A model generated the notes under the pieces. The model made no database searches and had not been told where the DNA came from. It saw only the letters and a program-made list of their open reading frames with translations. A stretch of 64,000 nt of DNA. Origin: Anaerolineales bacterium. Its GTDB lineage: Bacteria > Chloroflexota > Anaerolineae > Anaerolineales > Villigracilaceae. The translations under genes were made by a program, and so were the position numbers. The DNA lies in assembly GCA_016789305.1 (NCBI GenBank), contig JAEURJ010000007.1, positions 434,001 to 498,000 on the forward strand. The letters run 5' to 3'. Below, piece by piece: positions 44,101 through 51,632 of this stretch (position 1 is its first letter; every line of letters starts with the position of its first letter).

Positions 44101-44449
44101 ATTAATCGCTCATGGTGGATGGAACACGCTGAGTGTGTATTTGCAGCAAAACGATGGAGTACTGCATCCTTATTCGAGATACTCCATTCCTGATGCCAGT
44201 CATTATTCGTCGCAGGGTCTTGCAATTGGAGATATAAACAATGATGGTCTCCCAGATGTTGCCATTGCAGATTCAAATCATGGATTGGTTATCCTCTATC
44301 ATGTCAATCCGCTCACTCCAACGCATACACCAACTTATATTGCAACATCCACCCATACTGCCACTCCAACTTTAACGAATACACCTGATTTTACGCATAC
44401 TGTTACGCCCACGGCTACGCCAACTGACACGCCACTCATTCAAGAATGA
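41138..44449 (+). CDS. Large secreted/surface protein: Ig-like, two PA14 domains, seven FG-GAP repeats
   Basis: 1,103 residues from the ATG at 41138 (AGGTGG upstream). Signal peptide (about 1-29), then a Kre9-like Ig domain (STPNGGEVLSVGSTYRIKW). Thr/Pro linkers join two PA14 domains (about 225-365 and 560-700), each with TARWTGQIEARSSEEYV or its close variant TVRWTGQIEARSSEEYV and Asp-rich loops (DADDLAR). Residues about 720-1065 hold seven FG-GAP repeats, such as GDVNNDGLVDIAV and GDINNDGLPDVAI, which form a Ca-binding propeller. A Thr/Pro tail ends the protein. Probably exported and able to bind glycans or a surface; no anchor motif is seen. Confidence 0.88.
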   Translation: MFRKIPSLFFIVITIVTLVWPTGSVSAAQAEFAAPTRWITISTPNGGEVLSVGSTYRIKWRSSHNINRVSIGYKSCDSCLDWIVTNIPNVGFYDWTVFVGNTTRTQFRIQVIGYQTGIGSVTDYSDANFTINPRPTPTRTPTKTRIPTKTPTYTKTPTAIKTSTNTNTPTITNTPTVTDTPTWTPTDLPTDTPTPTPTDLPTDTPTPTPTPILLPMGSGTGLIGEYFDNDMDIDGAPLYTRLDPQVLFNWSEPVAENVPDDFTARWTGQIEARSSEEYVFSVDADDLARLWIDGQLYIDYWDDPAGGNRFSPAIALIRGQKYDIQIDFRDTGGGASISLNWYTLSGSIAWEVVPMEQLYPSPNGLPATATPTPTETPSPTPTATDTRTPTSTRTSTPTRVFTNTPTSTVTRTFTNTPTSTYTRTNTPVFTNTNTPVVTPTRTFTNTPTSTVTRTFTNTPTSTPPATFTNTPTPTSTRTNTPTSTVTRTFTNTATQTLTPTPTSTFTNTFTPIPSGTPAVELLPPGVGIGLTGQYFNNDMDINGVPLHEQIDPQINFSWGDYPGVEEVASDFTVRWTGQIEARSSEEYVLYVDADDLARVWIDGELYIDYWDDPVGGDRFGPEILLTAGQMYDIQIDFRDIGGGASIVLYWYTLSGSIELEVIPMQQLYPFLGLPSSPTLTPTPTYTPPFTAVPTSTVGFTPTPVYMPALFDPYVNYPVGDGEAIGISDFNNDGLKDVALAIPNQLLIFLQGMDGALASPIGYPALARPVSLAVGDLNHDGLTDIALLFNSSNTISVYLQQADGTLAARVTYPTNDSPDSLAIGDVNNDGLVDIAVSHWNAGNIGILTQNANGTMNPMAPYTSPQAGYDDIAIGDVNEDGLNDVVKMNGQGLNPNLSVYLQNINGTLSSATPYSLGCSCNSNGLGIGDVTGDGLVDVVLSYGGNRPSSNIAVFAQTSGGVLGSPLSYGAYDIPEPLEIADVNSDGLVDVLIAHGGWNTLSVYLQQNDGVLHPYSRYSIPDASHYSSQGLAIGDINNDGLPDVAIADSNHGLVILYHVNPLTPTHTPTYIATSTHTATPTLTNTPDFTHTVTPTATPTDTPLIQE

Positions 44450-44450
44450 T

Positions 44451-44490
44451 AAAGAGACCTCTGACAACACTTGTCAGAGGTCTCTTTATT
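44451..44490. terminator. Bidirectional terminator after the surface protein gene
   Basis: 17-bp perfect stem, AAAGAGACCTCTGACAA and its complement, loop CAC, then TATTTAAC. Confidence 0.93.
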
Positions 44491-44509
44491 TAACAACGGC
44501 TGATTTTTT

Positions 44510-45355
44510 TTATTCCTGTTCATTTACATCAGGGATATGCCCGGGTTTTTCCTTGCCCAATTCCAGTGACCGTTGATACGCGGCCCACACCGCACGCGAA
44601 ATGGCGGTGCGGAAACCAGCCTTCTCCAGATAATACAAGGCTTCTGCAGATGTCCCGCCCGGGGAGGTGACTTGATTGCGCAGTGTGGCGGGATGCCTGC
44701 TTGCGCCTTCATAGAACGATGCCGAACCTTTGATGGTTTGCAGAACCAGTTGTTCGGCGATGCGGCGGGGAAATCCCATGTGTACGCCGGCGTCGATCAA
44801 GGCTTCGGTGAAGAGAAATACATACGCGGGGCCGGAGCCCGATAACGCGGTTGCCATATCGAGATAGGATTCGTCTTCCACAAAAACCTCCTCGCCCAGT
44901 GCGCCGAGGATATCGCGGGTCATGGCCTGCTGTTCTTCGGTCACTTCTTTGGAGGCACACCACACGGTGATACCTTCGCCGATCTGACCGGGCGTGTTGG
45001 GCATGGAACGTACGATGGCCTTGTGTTTCAACCCGGCCCCTAATTTTTTGATGGTGGCACCCGCGATGATGGACAGCACCAATGCATCGGGCCGTATGCC
45101 TTTCAGTCCCTTCATGACTTCGGTGAGGCGCTGCGGCTTGACCGAAAGCACCACTACATCCGCATCTTGAACTGCGGAGGAATTATCCGTGGTGGATCGG
45201 ATCGCATATTTTTTATTTAATTCCTCGCCGCGTTCTGCGCGCGGACCGGAGGCAATCAGATTCTTCGGGTCCGCGAGCTTCTTGCGGAGCAATCCCGCGA
45301 TCATGGCTTCCGCCATCATGCCGGGGCCGATGACTGCGATTTTCTTTTTTAACAT
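44510..45355 (-). CDS. proC: Pyrroline-5-carboxylate reductase
   Basis: 281 residues from the ATG at 45355 (AGAGG upstream). N-terminal nucleotide motif IAVIGPGMMAEAMIAGLL (about 5-22, GxGxMxxA) and the signature VTSPGGTSAEALYYLEKAGF (about 232-251). ALSGSGPAYVFLFTEALIDA is also typical. It reduces pyrroline-5-carboxylate to proline with NAD(P)H in the cytosol. No other proline genes are adjacent. Family length and motifs are normal. Confidence 0.95.
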   Translation of the reverse strand: MLKKKIAVIGPGMMAEAMIAGLLRKKLADPKNLIASGPRAERGEELNKKYAIRSTTDNSSAVQDADVVVLSVKPQRLTEVMKGLKGIRPDALVLSIIAGATIKKLGAGLKHKAIVRSMPNTPGQIGEGITVWCASKEVTEEQQAMTRDILGALGEEVFVEDESYLDMATALSGSGPAYVFLFTEALIDAGVHMGFPRRIAEQLVLQTIKGSASFYEGASRHPATLRNQVTSPGGTSAEALYYLEKAGFRTAISRAVWAAYQRSLELGKEKPGHIPDVNEQE

Positions 45356-45379
45356 GGGAACCTCTTTCTCCTGATATGC

Positions 45380-45405
45380 CAAGCGAGCGGAAGTCCGCTC
45401 GCTTG
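45380..45405. repeat. Palindrome between proC and ruvA
   Basis: CAAGCGAGCGGA and TCCGCTCGCTTG, 12-bp arms with a two-base gap. Probable terminator-like or REP-like hairpin; no T run adjoins it. Confidence 0.75.
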
Positions 45406-45428
45406 TGTTTGTGCTGGTTGATGATGAT

Positions 45429-46004
45429 CTATTGAAAATAGCCTAACGCAAGCCGCAGTCGTTCTTCCACATCCTTCGGCGCATCTTTGGGAATGGCCTG
45501 AATGGCAGCCTGTGCTTCGACTACGGAGTATCCGAGTGATGTAAGCGCAGCGAGGACTTCGCTGTCGTAATCTGTCAATGAACCGAGTTTTGAAAGCGCA
45601 TCCGTCGGTTTGAGTTTATCTTTCAAGTGCAGGGCCATTTTTTGCGCAGTCTTCTTGCCCACGCCGGGCACACTGCTCAACACATCCGCTTCATCGGTGA
45701 AGATGGCACGTTGGATCGTATCCAGATTGAGTGTGGATAAAACAGATAGCGCCACTTTAGGACCGACTCCGTCCACGCCGAGCAGGATATTGAATAAATC
45801 ACGATCTGCCTGGGATTCGAATCCATACAAGGTCAACGCATCTTCCCTGACCACGAGATGGGTGAACATAAAGATCATTTCGCCTGTCTTGGAATTGGTC
45901 CGAAACGGCGCAGGGACAAAGACGCGCATGCCCACGCCGCCCACTTCGATGATCATGGCATTGTCTTCAATTTGGGAGATCTCTCCACGCAAGGTTGCTA
46001 TCAT
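45429..46004 (-). CDS. ruvA: Holliday junction DNA helicase subunit RuvA
   Basis: 191 residues, close to normal. Domain I OB-fold (about 1-62), domain II with tandem HhH: LLGVDGVGPKVALSVLS and LSSVPGVGKKTAQKMALHLK (about 72-132), and domain III (about 145-190) that contacts RuvB. Binds four-way junctions and loads RuvB. TAAAAT lies six bases before the ATG. The ruvC gene is upstream with a REP-like palindrome between them; ruvB is not in the window. Confidence 0.96.
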   Translation of the reverse strand: MIATLRGEISQIEDNAMIIEVGGVGMRVFVPAPFRTNSKTGEMIFMFTHLVVREDALTLYGFESQADRDLFNILLGVDGVGPKVALSVLSTLNLDTIQRAIFTDEADVLSSVPGVGKKTAQKMALHLKDKLKPTDALSKLGSLTDYDSEVLAALTSLGYSVVEAQAAIQAIPKDAPKDVEERLRLALGYFQ

Positions 46005-46031
46005 GGTTGTATTTTACCGTAATAAATTTCG

Positions 46032-46074
46032 CTTTTCGCTCTGTCGGGGGCTCAGCCCCCAACAGAGCGAAAAG
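46032..46074. repeat. REP-like palindrome, family 1, between ruvA and ruvC
   Basis: Core GCTCTGTCGGGGGC-TCA-GCCCCCAACAGAGC (46038-46068) with one mismatched pair, extended on both sides by CTTTTC and GAAAAG. Confidence 0.9.
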
Positions 46075-46075
46075 G

Positions 46076-46558
46076 TTATGAATATCGATTGGTATTCAAA
46101 TGTGTGATCGCGATCGCCAGCGCATCTGCGGCATCATCGGGCTTGGGTATTTTATCGAGCTGTAACAAGGCCCGCACCATTTCCTGCACCTGTTTTTTGT
46201 CCGCGGAGCCGTAGCCGGCTACAGCTTGTTTCACTTCATTCGGAGTGTATTCGGAGGGTTCGATGCCTGCCTTTTGCAGGCAGAGCATGATCACGCCGCG
46301 GGCTTGTCCCACTGCGATGGCGGTCGTGACGTTTCTGGAGAAGAATAATTTTTCCACGGCGGCGGTCTCGGGTTTGTGTTTCTTCAATAGCTTGTTGAGA
46401 TCGTCGAATAACATTTCGAGGCGTGCCGGGGGAGTGGCATCTTTTGGAGTGGAGATAATGCCGTAGGAAACAGCGACCAGCCCGCCGTCCGGTAAGAGGC
46501 GTACGAGTCCGTATCCTGTTGTCGCAGTGCCGGGGTCAATTCCTAGGGCGAGGGTCAT
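46076..46558 (-). CDS. ruvC: Holliday junction resolvase RuvC
   Basis: 160 residues. Catalytic carboxylates: Asp in GIDPGTATTGYG (residue 7), Glu in AAVEKLFFSRN (about 69), and acidic pair in DDAADALAIAI (about 140-147). Typical RNase H-like fold and length. It cuts four-way junctions made during recombination, acting with RuvAB. The overlap of its 3' end with a palindrome upstream of ruvA could uncouple the two transcripts. Confidence 0.96.
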   Translation of the reverse strand: MTLALGIDPGTATTGYGLVRLLPDGGLVAVSYGIISTPKDATPPARLEMLFDDLNKLLKKHKPETAAVEKLFFSRNVTTAIAVGQARGVIMLCLQKAGIEPSEYTPNEVKQAVAGYGSADKKQVQEMVRALLQLDKIPKPDDAADALAIAITHLNTNRYS

Positions 46559-46568
46559 TAAATAAAAA

Positions 46569-46596
46569 GTAGGGGCGCGATATATCGCGCCCCTAC
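46569..46596. repeat. Palindrome between ruvC and yebC
   Basis: GTAGGGGCGCGA and TCGCGCCCCTAC, 12-bp arms with loop TATA. Resembles a dispersed repeat seen in several phyla (family knowledge). Confidence 0.8.
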
Positions 46597-46601
46597 ATCA
46601 A

Positions 46602-47354
46602 TTATGCGGTTTCGAGGGCAGCGAGTGCTTCGTCGGAGATCTTGACGTTGTGGAAGACATCCTGAACATCATCGAGCTCTTCGATGGCTTCGACCATCTT
46701 CATGAATTTCAAAGTCGATTCCACGTTGAGTTCCACTTCCTGCTTGGCAACCATGCGCAGGCCTGCTTCGTCGGGATGAACCTTGGCCGCATGTAATGCA
46801 TCAGCGATGGTCTTGAACGATTCGACGGGGCCGTAAATTTCAATGGATTCGCCGCCGTCGATCACGTCATCGGCGCCTGCTTCGATTCCCAATTCAAAAG
46901 CCTTGTCGAAGTTGAGCTGGCTGGAAGGGAAGGCGAAATAAGATTTGCGATCAAATTGCCAGCCGACTGCGCCGGGCTCGGCCATGGTTCCGCCGGACTT
47001 GCTGAAGGCGTGGCGCATATCGGGAACGGTGCGATTGCGGTTGTCGGTGACGCAGGTCACCATAAGGGCGGAGCCGTGCGGGCCGTAGCCTTCAAAAGTG
47101 ACTTCTTCAAAGACGGTGCCATCCTTGTCATCGCCTGTGCCTTTTTTGATGGCGCGTTCGATGTTGTCCTTGGGCATGTTTTCGCTGCGGGCCTTATCGA
47201 CAGCGAGACGCAGGCGAAAATTTGAATCGGGGTCGCCGCCGTCGCGGGCTGCGATGGTGATCTCTCGTGCGAGGCGTGTAAACACCGCGCCGCGTTTGGC
47301 GTCAGCGACGCCTTTCTTGCGTTTGATGGTGGACCATTTTGAATGACCAGACAT
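46602..47354 (-). CDS. yebC: YebC/TACO1-family protein
   Basis: 250 residues. Starts SGHSKWSTIKRKKGVADAKR and includes SENMPKDNIERAIKKGTG and EGYGPHGSALMV, which are diagnostic. Three-domain fold. Older annotation calls it a transcriptional regulator; recent work on the family supports a role in helping ribosomes with polyproline-type stalls. It lies upstream of ruvC, a common arrangement. AAGGAG before the ATG; TATAAT about 40 bases upstream. Confidence 0.96.
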   Translation of the reverse strand: MSGHSKWSTIKRKKGVADAKRGAVFTRLAREITIAARDGGDPDSNFRLRLAVDKARSENMPKDNIERAIKKGTGDDKDGTVFEEVTFEGYGPHGSALMVTCVTDNRNRTVPDMRHAFSKSGGTMAEPGAVGWQFDRKSYFAFPSSQLNFDKAFELGIEAGADDVIDGGESIEIYGPVESFKTIADALHAAKVHPDEAGLRMVAKQEVELNVESTLKFMKMVEAIEELDDVQDVFHNVKISDEALAALETA

Positions 47355-47412
47355 GGGAACTCCTTGCTGAAATAACGAAAATGCGACGGGATTATACCAT
47401 CCCGTTTACGGG

Positions 47413-48249
47413 CTATACAAAAAAACCGACGCCCATGGCTTTGGGTCCTGCATGAACAACGATGGCGGGCGGCAATTGATAAATGGGGATGGTTTGAACA
47501 TTTACCCGCGATTTTAATTCCTCGACGAGAACTTCCGCTTCCTTCTCCGCCTCGACCTGCAGCACACACAAATGGAAATCCTCCCCGCTTTGATATTGCT
47601 CTGCCACCACGTCCACGAGACGCGCCAGCGCGCGTTTCTTCGTTCGATGCTGTTCAAAGGATTCAACCTGCCCGTCCTTGATCTGCAGGATGGGTTTGAT
47701 CTCCAATAATTCAGCCAGCAATCGCTTCGCCCCGCCGATGCGGCCACCCCTGGCGAGATATTCCAACGTGTCCACGAGAAAATATATTTGTCCGCGCGGA
47801 ATTAGATCATTAAGTTTTGCCACGATCTCGTCAGCGGATTTGCCGGCCTTTGCCATGTCATTCGCCACCAGGACGAGTGAAGCGAGGTTGCAAGAGATGG
47901 TGAGTGTATCCACCACGCGGATATCCACGCCCGGGAATTCCAGCGCCGCCGTTTGCGCCGAGCGGACCGTTCCGCTGGCTTTGCTAGTCGGCGCCACCAC
48001 GATCACGCTTTCTCCGCTCCTCTTCGCCTCTTCGAAAAACGGATAATACAAAGGAGGTTCGGGAGCGGCTGTTTTAGGCAGTTCTTTGGAAGCCTTTAGT
48101 TTTTCCAGAAATCTAGCGGTATCGAATTCCCCGTCGTCGTGAAACGACTCTTCCCCAAACATGACGACTTGCGGAATGAATGGGATGCCCCGCTCTTTGA
48201 TTATTTCATGTGGCAAGCCACAGGTGGTATCGGCAATGATTTTGACCAT
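47413..48249 (-). CDS. DegV-family fatty-acid-binding protein
   Basis: 278 residues. N-terminal VKIIADTTCGLPHEIIKERG and VDTLTISCNLASLVLVANDM fit DegV. The middle has LEYLARGGRIGGAKRLLAELL (read in two parts: LEYLARGGRIGG, AKRLLAELL), a family hallmark, and the end VVHAGPKAMGVGFFV. DegV proteins bind fatty acids; some serve fatty-acid kinase FakA as FakB. No fakA is in the window. GCAGGAG precedes the ATG. Confidence 0.92.
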   Translation of the reverse strand: MVKIIADTTCGLPHEIIKERGIPFIPQVVMFGEESFHDDGEFDTARFLEKLKASKELPKTAAPEPPLYYPFFEEAKRSGESVIVVAPTSKASGTVRSAQTAALEFPGVDIRVVDTLTISCNLASLVLVANDMAKAGKSADEIVAKLNDLIPRGQIYFLVDTLEYLARGGRIGGAKRLLAELLEIKPILQIKDGQVESFEQHRTKKRALARLVDVVAEQYQSGEDFHLCVLQVEAEKEAEVLVEELKSRVNVQTIPIYQLPPAIVVHAGPKAMGVGFFV

Positions 48250-48330
48250 AAAAATTCTCCTGCCTGACTTTTTATTTATTTTATGATATTTTCGGTCATA
48301 CCTGCCATATGTGTTTCATCCCTTAAAAGA

Positions 48331-48359
48331 GCGTGGACACGGCAGCGCCGTGTCCACGC
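48331..48359. repeat. Palindrome upstream of degV-family gene
   Basis: GCGTGGACACGGC-AGC-GCCGTGTCCACGC: 13-bp perfect arms with a three-base loop, the same geometry as the REP-like family but a different sequence. It lies between the MFS stop and the DegV start and may terminate the MFS transcript. Confidence 0.85.
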
Positions 48360-48378
48360 ATGGTCGGGTCGATTTCAA

Positions 48379-49662
48379 TTACATCGCTTTGGCACGTTCC
48401 GCCATTTGATCGCGCAGGTCGTGTGAGTCCTTGTCGATGGTGTAGATCGCGCCGAGATAGAAGAAGAAACACAGACCCCATGCCACGGTGCAGATGATCA
48501 AGATCGCGGTTTGCAGGTCGAACGCGCGCGCGATATAGGCGGTGAGCAAGGGGGCAGAAACGGCCCCGCCATTTTCAATGAAATATTCCATGGCTTGTGC
48601 GGTGGAGCGCACTTCCGGCACGGTCACATCGTATACAGTGGCGATCACGTTCGCGGAAGATAACGGCATGAACACGGCTGTTAGACACATGAAAATGAAG
48701 AATTGATTTTTCGCTTCAATGGGAGTGGTGAGGGCAAGATACATAAAGAGCGCTCCCAGTAAAACACCCACGCTCGATACAATGATGCGTCCCTTGTTGG
48801 TGCGTTTGAAGGCGAAGTCACCCAGTGCGCCACCCAGGAAATATCCCGCTGCAAGAATCAGGATCACCGGTGCCATGGTGAAGAGGATGCTGTTTGCATC
48901 GTAACCGCGTTCTGTTTCAAGATATCCAAAGAAGAAAAAGGTGATCACATTCCACGGAAAGACGCCCGCAAAGCCCTGTAAAAATACGAACCACATGGTC
49001 TTCTTCTTGAATATCTCGCGGGCTTCCACCCAGGAGAATTTGAAGGTTTGCATTTCAGCCATGTTCTCAAATTCGGGCTCGGCCTGCCCGCGCGGCATTT
49101 CCTTGACGCCAAAGTAGATCAGGATGGCGATGACCAATCCCAATGAACCGGTAATGTAAAAAATGGACCGCCATCCGCCGATCATCGGCGCGACGATCAA
49201 GGCCAGGATCATGCCGACCAAATATCCAAGGGGTTGTGCAAGCTGCAAAATACCATATACCTTCCCGCGCAGGTTCGGGCCGAAATAATCGGCGATCAAT
49301 GTGTACAAGCCGGGATAGGAAGAATCATCGATGCCGGTGGAGGCACGTGTGACCAGAAAACCACCAAAGGTTTTCACAAGGGCATTCAGCCATGTGGTGC
49401 TGCCCCAGATCAGCGAGGCCAGGGAAAGTAATTTTGTCCGTGAATAACGGTCGTATAAATATCCCCAGATCGGGTAAAGCACCGTGGCGACCAGCAATGC
49501 TCCGGAATTGATCCAGCCCCATTGGATGATATCAAGACCAAGATCAGTACTGATCTGCACCTGCAGCGAGCCGATCATCAATTTGTCGGTTTGGTGTAAA
49601 AGCATGAAGAAGAAGAACACAACGACGACGAACCAGCGATACCGTGAATTTTCCTGTTTCAT
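48379..49662 (-). CDS. MFS transporter (ACS/sugar-phosphate-like)
   Basis: 427 residues and about 12 helices. Motif A-like loop GYLYDRYSRTKLLSLASLIW (about 68-87), then STGIDDSSYPGLYTLIADYF (about 110-129), resembling the GxxxxxxxP segment of the anion:cation symporter and spinster-type groups. It starts MKQENSRYRWFVVVVFFFFM. Probable carboxylate or organic-anion carrier, not assignable further. TATAAT about 25 bases before the ATG. Confidence 0.87.
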   Translation of the reverse strand: MKQENSRYRWFVVVVFFFFMLLHQTDKLMIGSLQVQISTDLGLDIIQWGWINSGALLVATVLYPIWGYLYDRYSRTKLLSLASLIWGSTTWLNALVKTFGGFLVTRASTGIDDSSYPGLYTLIADYFGPNLRGKVYGILQLAQPLGYLVGMILALIVAPMIGGWRSIFYITGSLGLVIAILIYFGVKEMPRGQAEPEFENMAEMQTFKFSWVEAREIFKKKTMWFVFLQGFAGVFPWNVITFFFFGYLETERGYDANSILFTMAPVILILAAGYFLGGALGDFAFKRTNKGRIIVSSVGVLLGALFMYLALTTPIEAKNQFFIFMCLTAVFMPLSSANVIATVYDVTVPEVRSTAQAMEYFIENGGAVSAPLLTAYIARAFDLQTAILIICTVAWGLCFFFYLGAIYTIDKDSHDLRDQMAERAKAM

Positions 49663-49708
49663 ATCTGCCTCGTTTAGTAGGATGCTGGGATTATAACGGA
49701 GGTTGAAT

Positions 49709-49738
49709 CAAACAGCCTCCCAAACGGGAGGCTGTTTG
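49709..49738. terminator. Terminator downstream of the 47-residue membrane protein gene
   Basis: CAAACAGCCTCCC and GGGAGGCTGTTTG, 13-bp arms, loop AAAC. It follows the small gene on the minus strand. Confidence 0.85.
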
Positions 49739-49751
49739 AAATTAAAACGGG

Positions 49752-49895
49752 TTATCTGTTTATGATGAACAAAACGCCGGCAATGAGTGCGCACACCCCG
49801 GCGATGACAGATGCAAGAGAGAAGGTCACTCCCAACAATGCCAGCCCGGAAATAATCAGATAAGCACCCAGTAGGATCCATTTTAAGTTTTTCAT
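49752..49895 (-). CDS. 47-residue two-helix membrane protein
   Basis: On the minus strand AAAGGAGAAAGC precedes an ATG at 49895, and a 47-codon frame ends at 49752. It starts MKNLKWILLGAYLIISGLAL and has a second hydrophobic helix (about 25-45) ending FIINR. The strong ribosome-binding site, codon-sized length and following terminator support a real gene. No family recognised; small hydrophobic proteins of this kind often modulate membrane complexes. Confidence 0.75.
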   Translation of the reverse strand: MKNLKWILLGAYLIISGLALLGVTFSLASVIAGVCALIAGVLFIINR

Positions 49896-49962
49896 GCTTT
49901 CTCCTTTACCAGTAAGATTTGTCTTGATATTTCGAACACTATTTCCAGTTCGAGGTTACGGG

Positions 49963-51180
49963 TTATTCCGTTTCTTCTGAAATAATTTCCTGTGCAAGTT
50001 TTTTTAATTCATCCGCATTGGTCACTTTGGAAGCATCAAAATATTGTCCAAGCAGGTCCAGCGGACTCAAACTGCTGACCACCTGTCCTTCGGCGATGCG
50101 CACGCGTGATTCGCTTTGTGGCCGCTTCACCAGATGAAATTCAAAAGAGTCCTCGGTGTATTTTCGCAAAGCGGATTCGTCGATCAGCGAATCCCATTCT
50201 CTTGGATATTCCACCGAAAGCTTGACAATCGCCTCAGACATTTCTTTCGGGCTGGGCAATGCTTCCTTAAGCGCATTTGTCACGTTCTCGCTGGACCTGA
50301 GAACTGTTCGGCGGTCGATGAATTTTCTCACCCCTTTGAGCTGGATCCATTCGACCTTGGTGTCTTTCCCCTTTTCAACATCCGCGATGACAAAAAAGCG
50401 GTCTTCCTTGACTTCGCCAAAGTCCACGCGTTCAATGGAGCCGGGATACACGACTGGCGGCTGCGAGCCTTCATTCACATCCTGCGGCTTGTGGATGTGT
50501 CCCATCGCCACATAACTAAACTTCGGATTCTTTACGAGGCTTCCTGAAAGCACGAGGTCATTTCCCAACATCACCAATCTCTCGCCGCCAAACTTTGCCC
50601 CTTCAATGGAGGCGTGGGCCGTCAAAACGACAGGCAGGGATGGGTCAACTTCTTCCAGCCATCCTTCGATCAAATCTCCGATATTGTTTTCGATGCGTGC
50701 AAATGCTTCTGTTGAATTCGTCTCACCTGTGGCGGCCATCAACCCGGAACGCGGCACCCACGGCATGGCGATAATTTGAATCGGTAAACCCCATAAATCT
50801 TTTGAAGTGAGTAACTCCGGCTTTTGCAGCACGCGAATGAAAGGCACATGCAGCGTGTCAAATTCCTGAATGGCGTGCGCACGTCCCGCAGCGGGGGAAA
50901 TATCATGGTTGCCCACCAACAACAAAGTGGGAATCTTCGCTTCCGATAATCGCATGATGCGTTTGCCCCACTCACGTTGAAAGGTGGGAGCAGGGGAGCG
51001 GTCCTTGTAGGCATCGCCGGCAAAGATGACCATGTCCACTTTTCGGGAGATGGCTGTATCTACGATGGTGTCAAGTGATTTCAGAAAATCAAGGACGCGA
51101 AACGGCAGGCCGCTTTCAGGGTCATGACGGCCATAGTTGGCCATGTCGATATGTGCGTCGGCGAAGTGTAATAGTTTCAT
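49963..51180 (-). CDS. sbcD: SbcD/Mre11-type nuclease subunit
   Basis: 405 residues. Metallophosphoesterase motifs in order: HFADAHID (about 5-12), FAGDAYKDRSP (about 53), VGNHDIS (about 93), VLTAHASIEG (about 187) and MGHIHKPQ (about 234). These coordinate two Mn ions and act as exo- and endonuclease. The C-terminal part is as long as in SbcD. The usual partner sbcC is not within the window. Role: double-strand-break and hairpin processing with SbcC. The gene symbol is by family. Confidence 0.9.
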   Translation of the reverse strand: MKLLHFADAHIDMANYGRHDPESGLPFRVLDFLKSLDTIVDTAISRKVDMVIFAGDAYKDRSPAPTFQREWGKRIMRLSEAKIPTLLLVGNHDISPAAGRAHAIQEFDTLHVPFIRVLQKPELLTSKDLWGLPIQIIAMPWVPRSGLMAATGETNSTEAFARIENNIGDLIEGWLEEVDPSLPVVLTAHASIEGAKFGGERLVMLGNDLVLSGSLVKNPKFSYVAMGHIHKPQDVNEGSQPPVVYPGSIERVDFGEVKEDRFFVIADVEKGKDTKVEWIQLKGVRKFIDRRTVLRSSENVTNALKEALPSPKEMSEAIVKLSVEYPREWDSLIDESALRKYTEDSFEFHLVKRPQSESRVRIAEGQVVSSLSPLDLLGQYFDASKVTNADELKKLAQEIISEETE

Positions 51181-51194
51181 AGTTGGGTGGTTTG

Positions 51195-51572
51195 TTAGTT
51201 GGATGGTTTGGATTTTCGTAGATATCCAACCATGCCGTTGATTAAGCGTTTGGTTTCGGTTGCGAGGTTGTAGGCTGTCGTGAGTTCTGCTTGAGTTATG
51301 TAATTGCGATCAAGTGCAAGGTATAGCTCAGATTGTACTTCGCTGGCAGAACGTCTTGAAATTTTGAGAAATCGAATGAACTCAGGGTTTGTCCCGGAGT
51401 CAAAACCTTCAGCTATATTGTGCATAACTGAACCCGCGGCATCCTGAATTTGACCAACTAAACGGAAATCCTTGGAGAATTTTGAATGTTGAGTTAGATC
51501 ATAAATTAAGTTAGTCAGTTGGCGGGCTTTTTGCCAACTTTGTAAATCTTCAAACCGTTCGATTTTAGTCAT
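51195..51572 (-). CDS. Four-helix-bundle protein (23S rRNA intervening-sequence protein family)
   Basis: 125 residues. Starts KIERFEDLQSWQKARQLTN, then IYDLT, and later SVMHNIAEGFDSG and FLKISRRSASEVQSELYLAL, matching the four-helix bundle family once found in 23S rRNA intervening sequences. These free-standing copies are common but of unknown role. It lies 14 bases before the sbcD start on the same strand, which is probably chance. Confidence 0.9.
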   Translation of the reverse strand: MTKIERFEDLQSWQKARQLTNLIYDLTQHSKFSKDFRLVGQIQDAAGSVMHNIAEGFDSGTNPEFIRFLKISRRSASEVQSELYLALDRNYITQAELTTAYNLATETKRLINGMVGYLRKSKPSN

Positions 51573-51632
51573 GAAGATGCCATCCCTTTTTCAAGAACTA
51601 CTCGACTATCAAACTATTCAACTAAAAACTAA

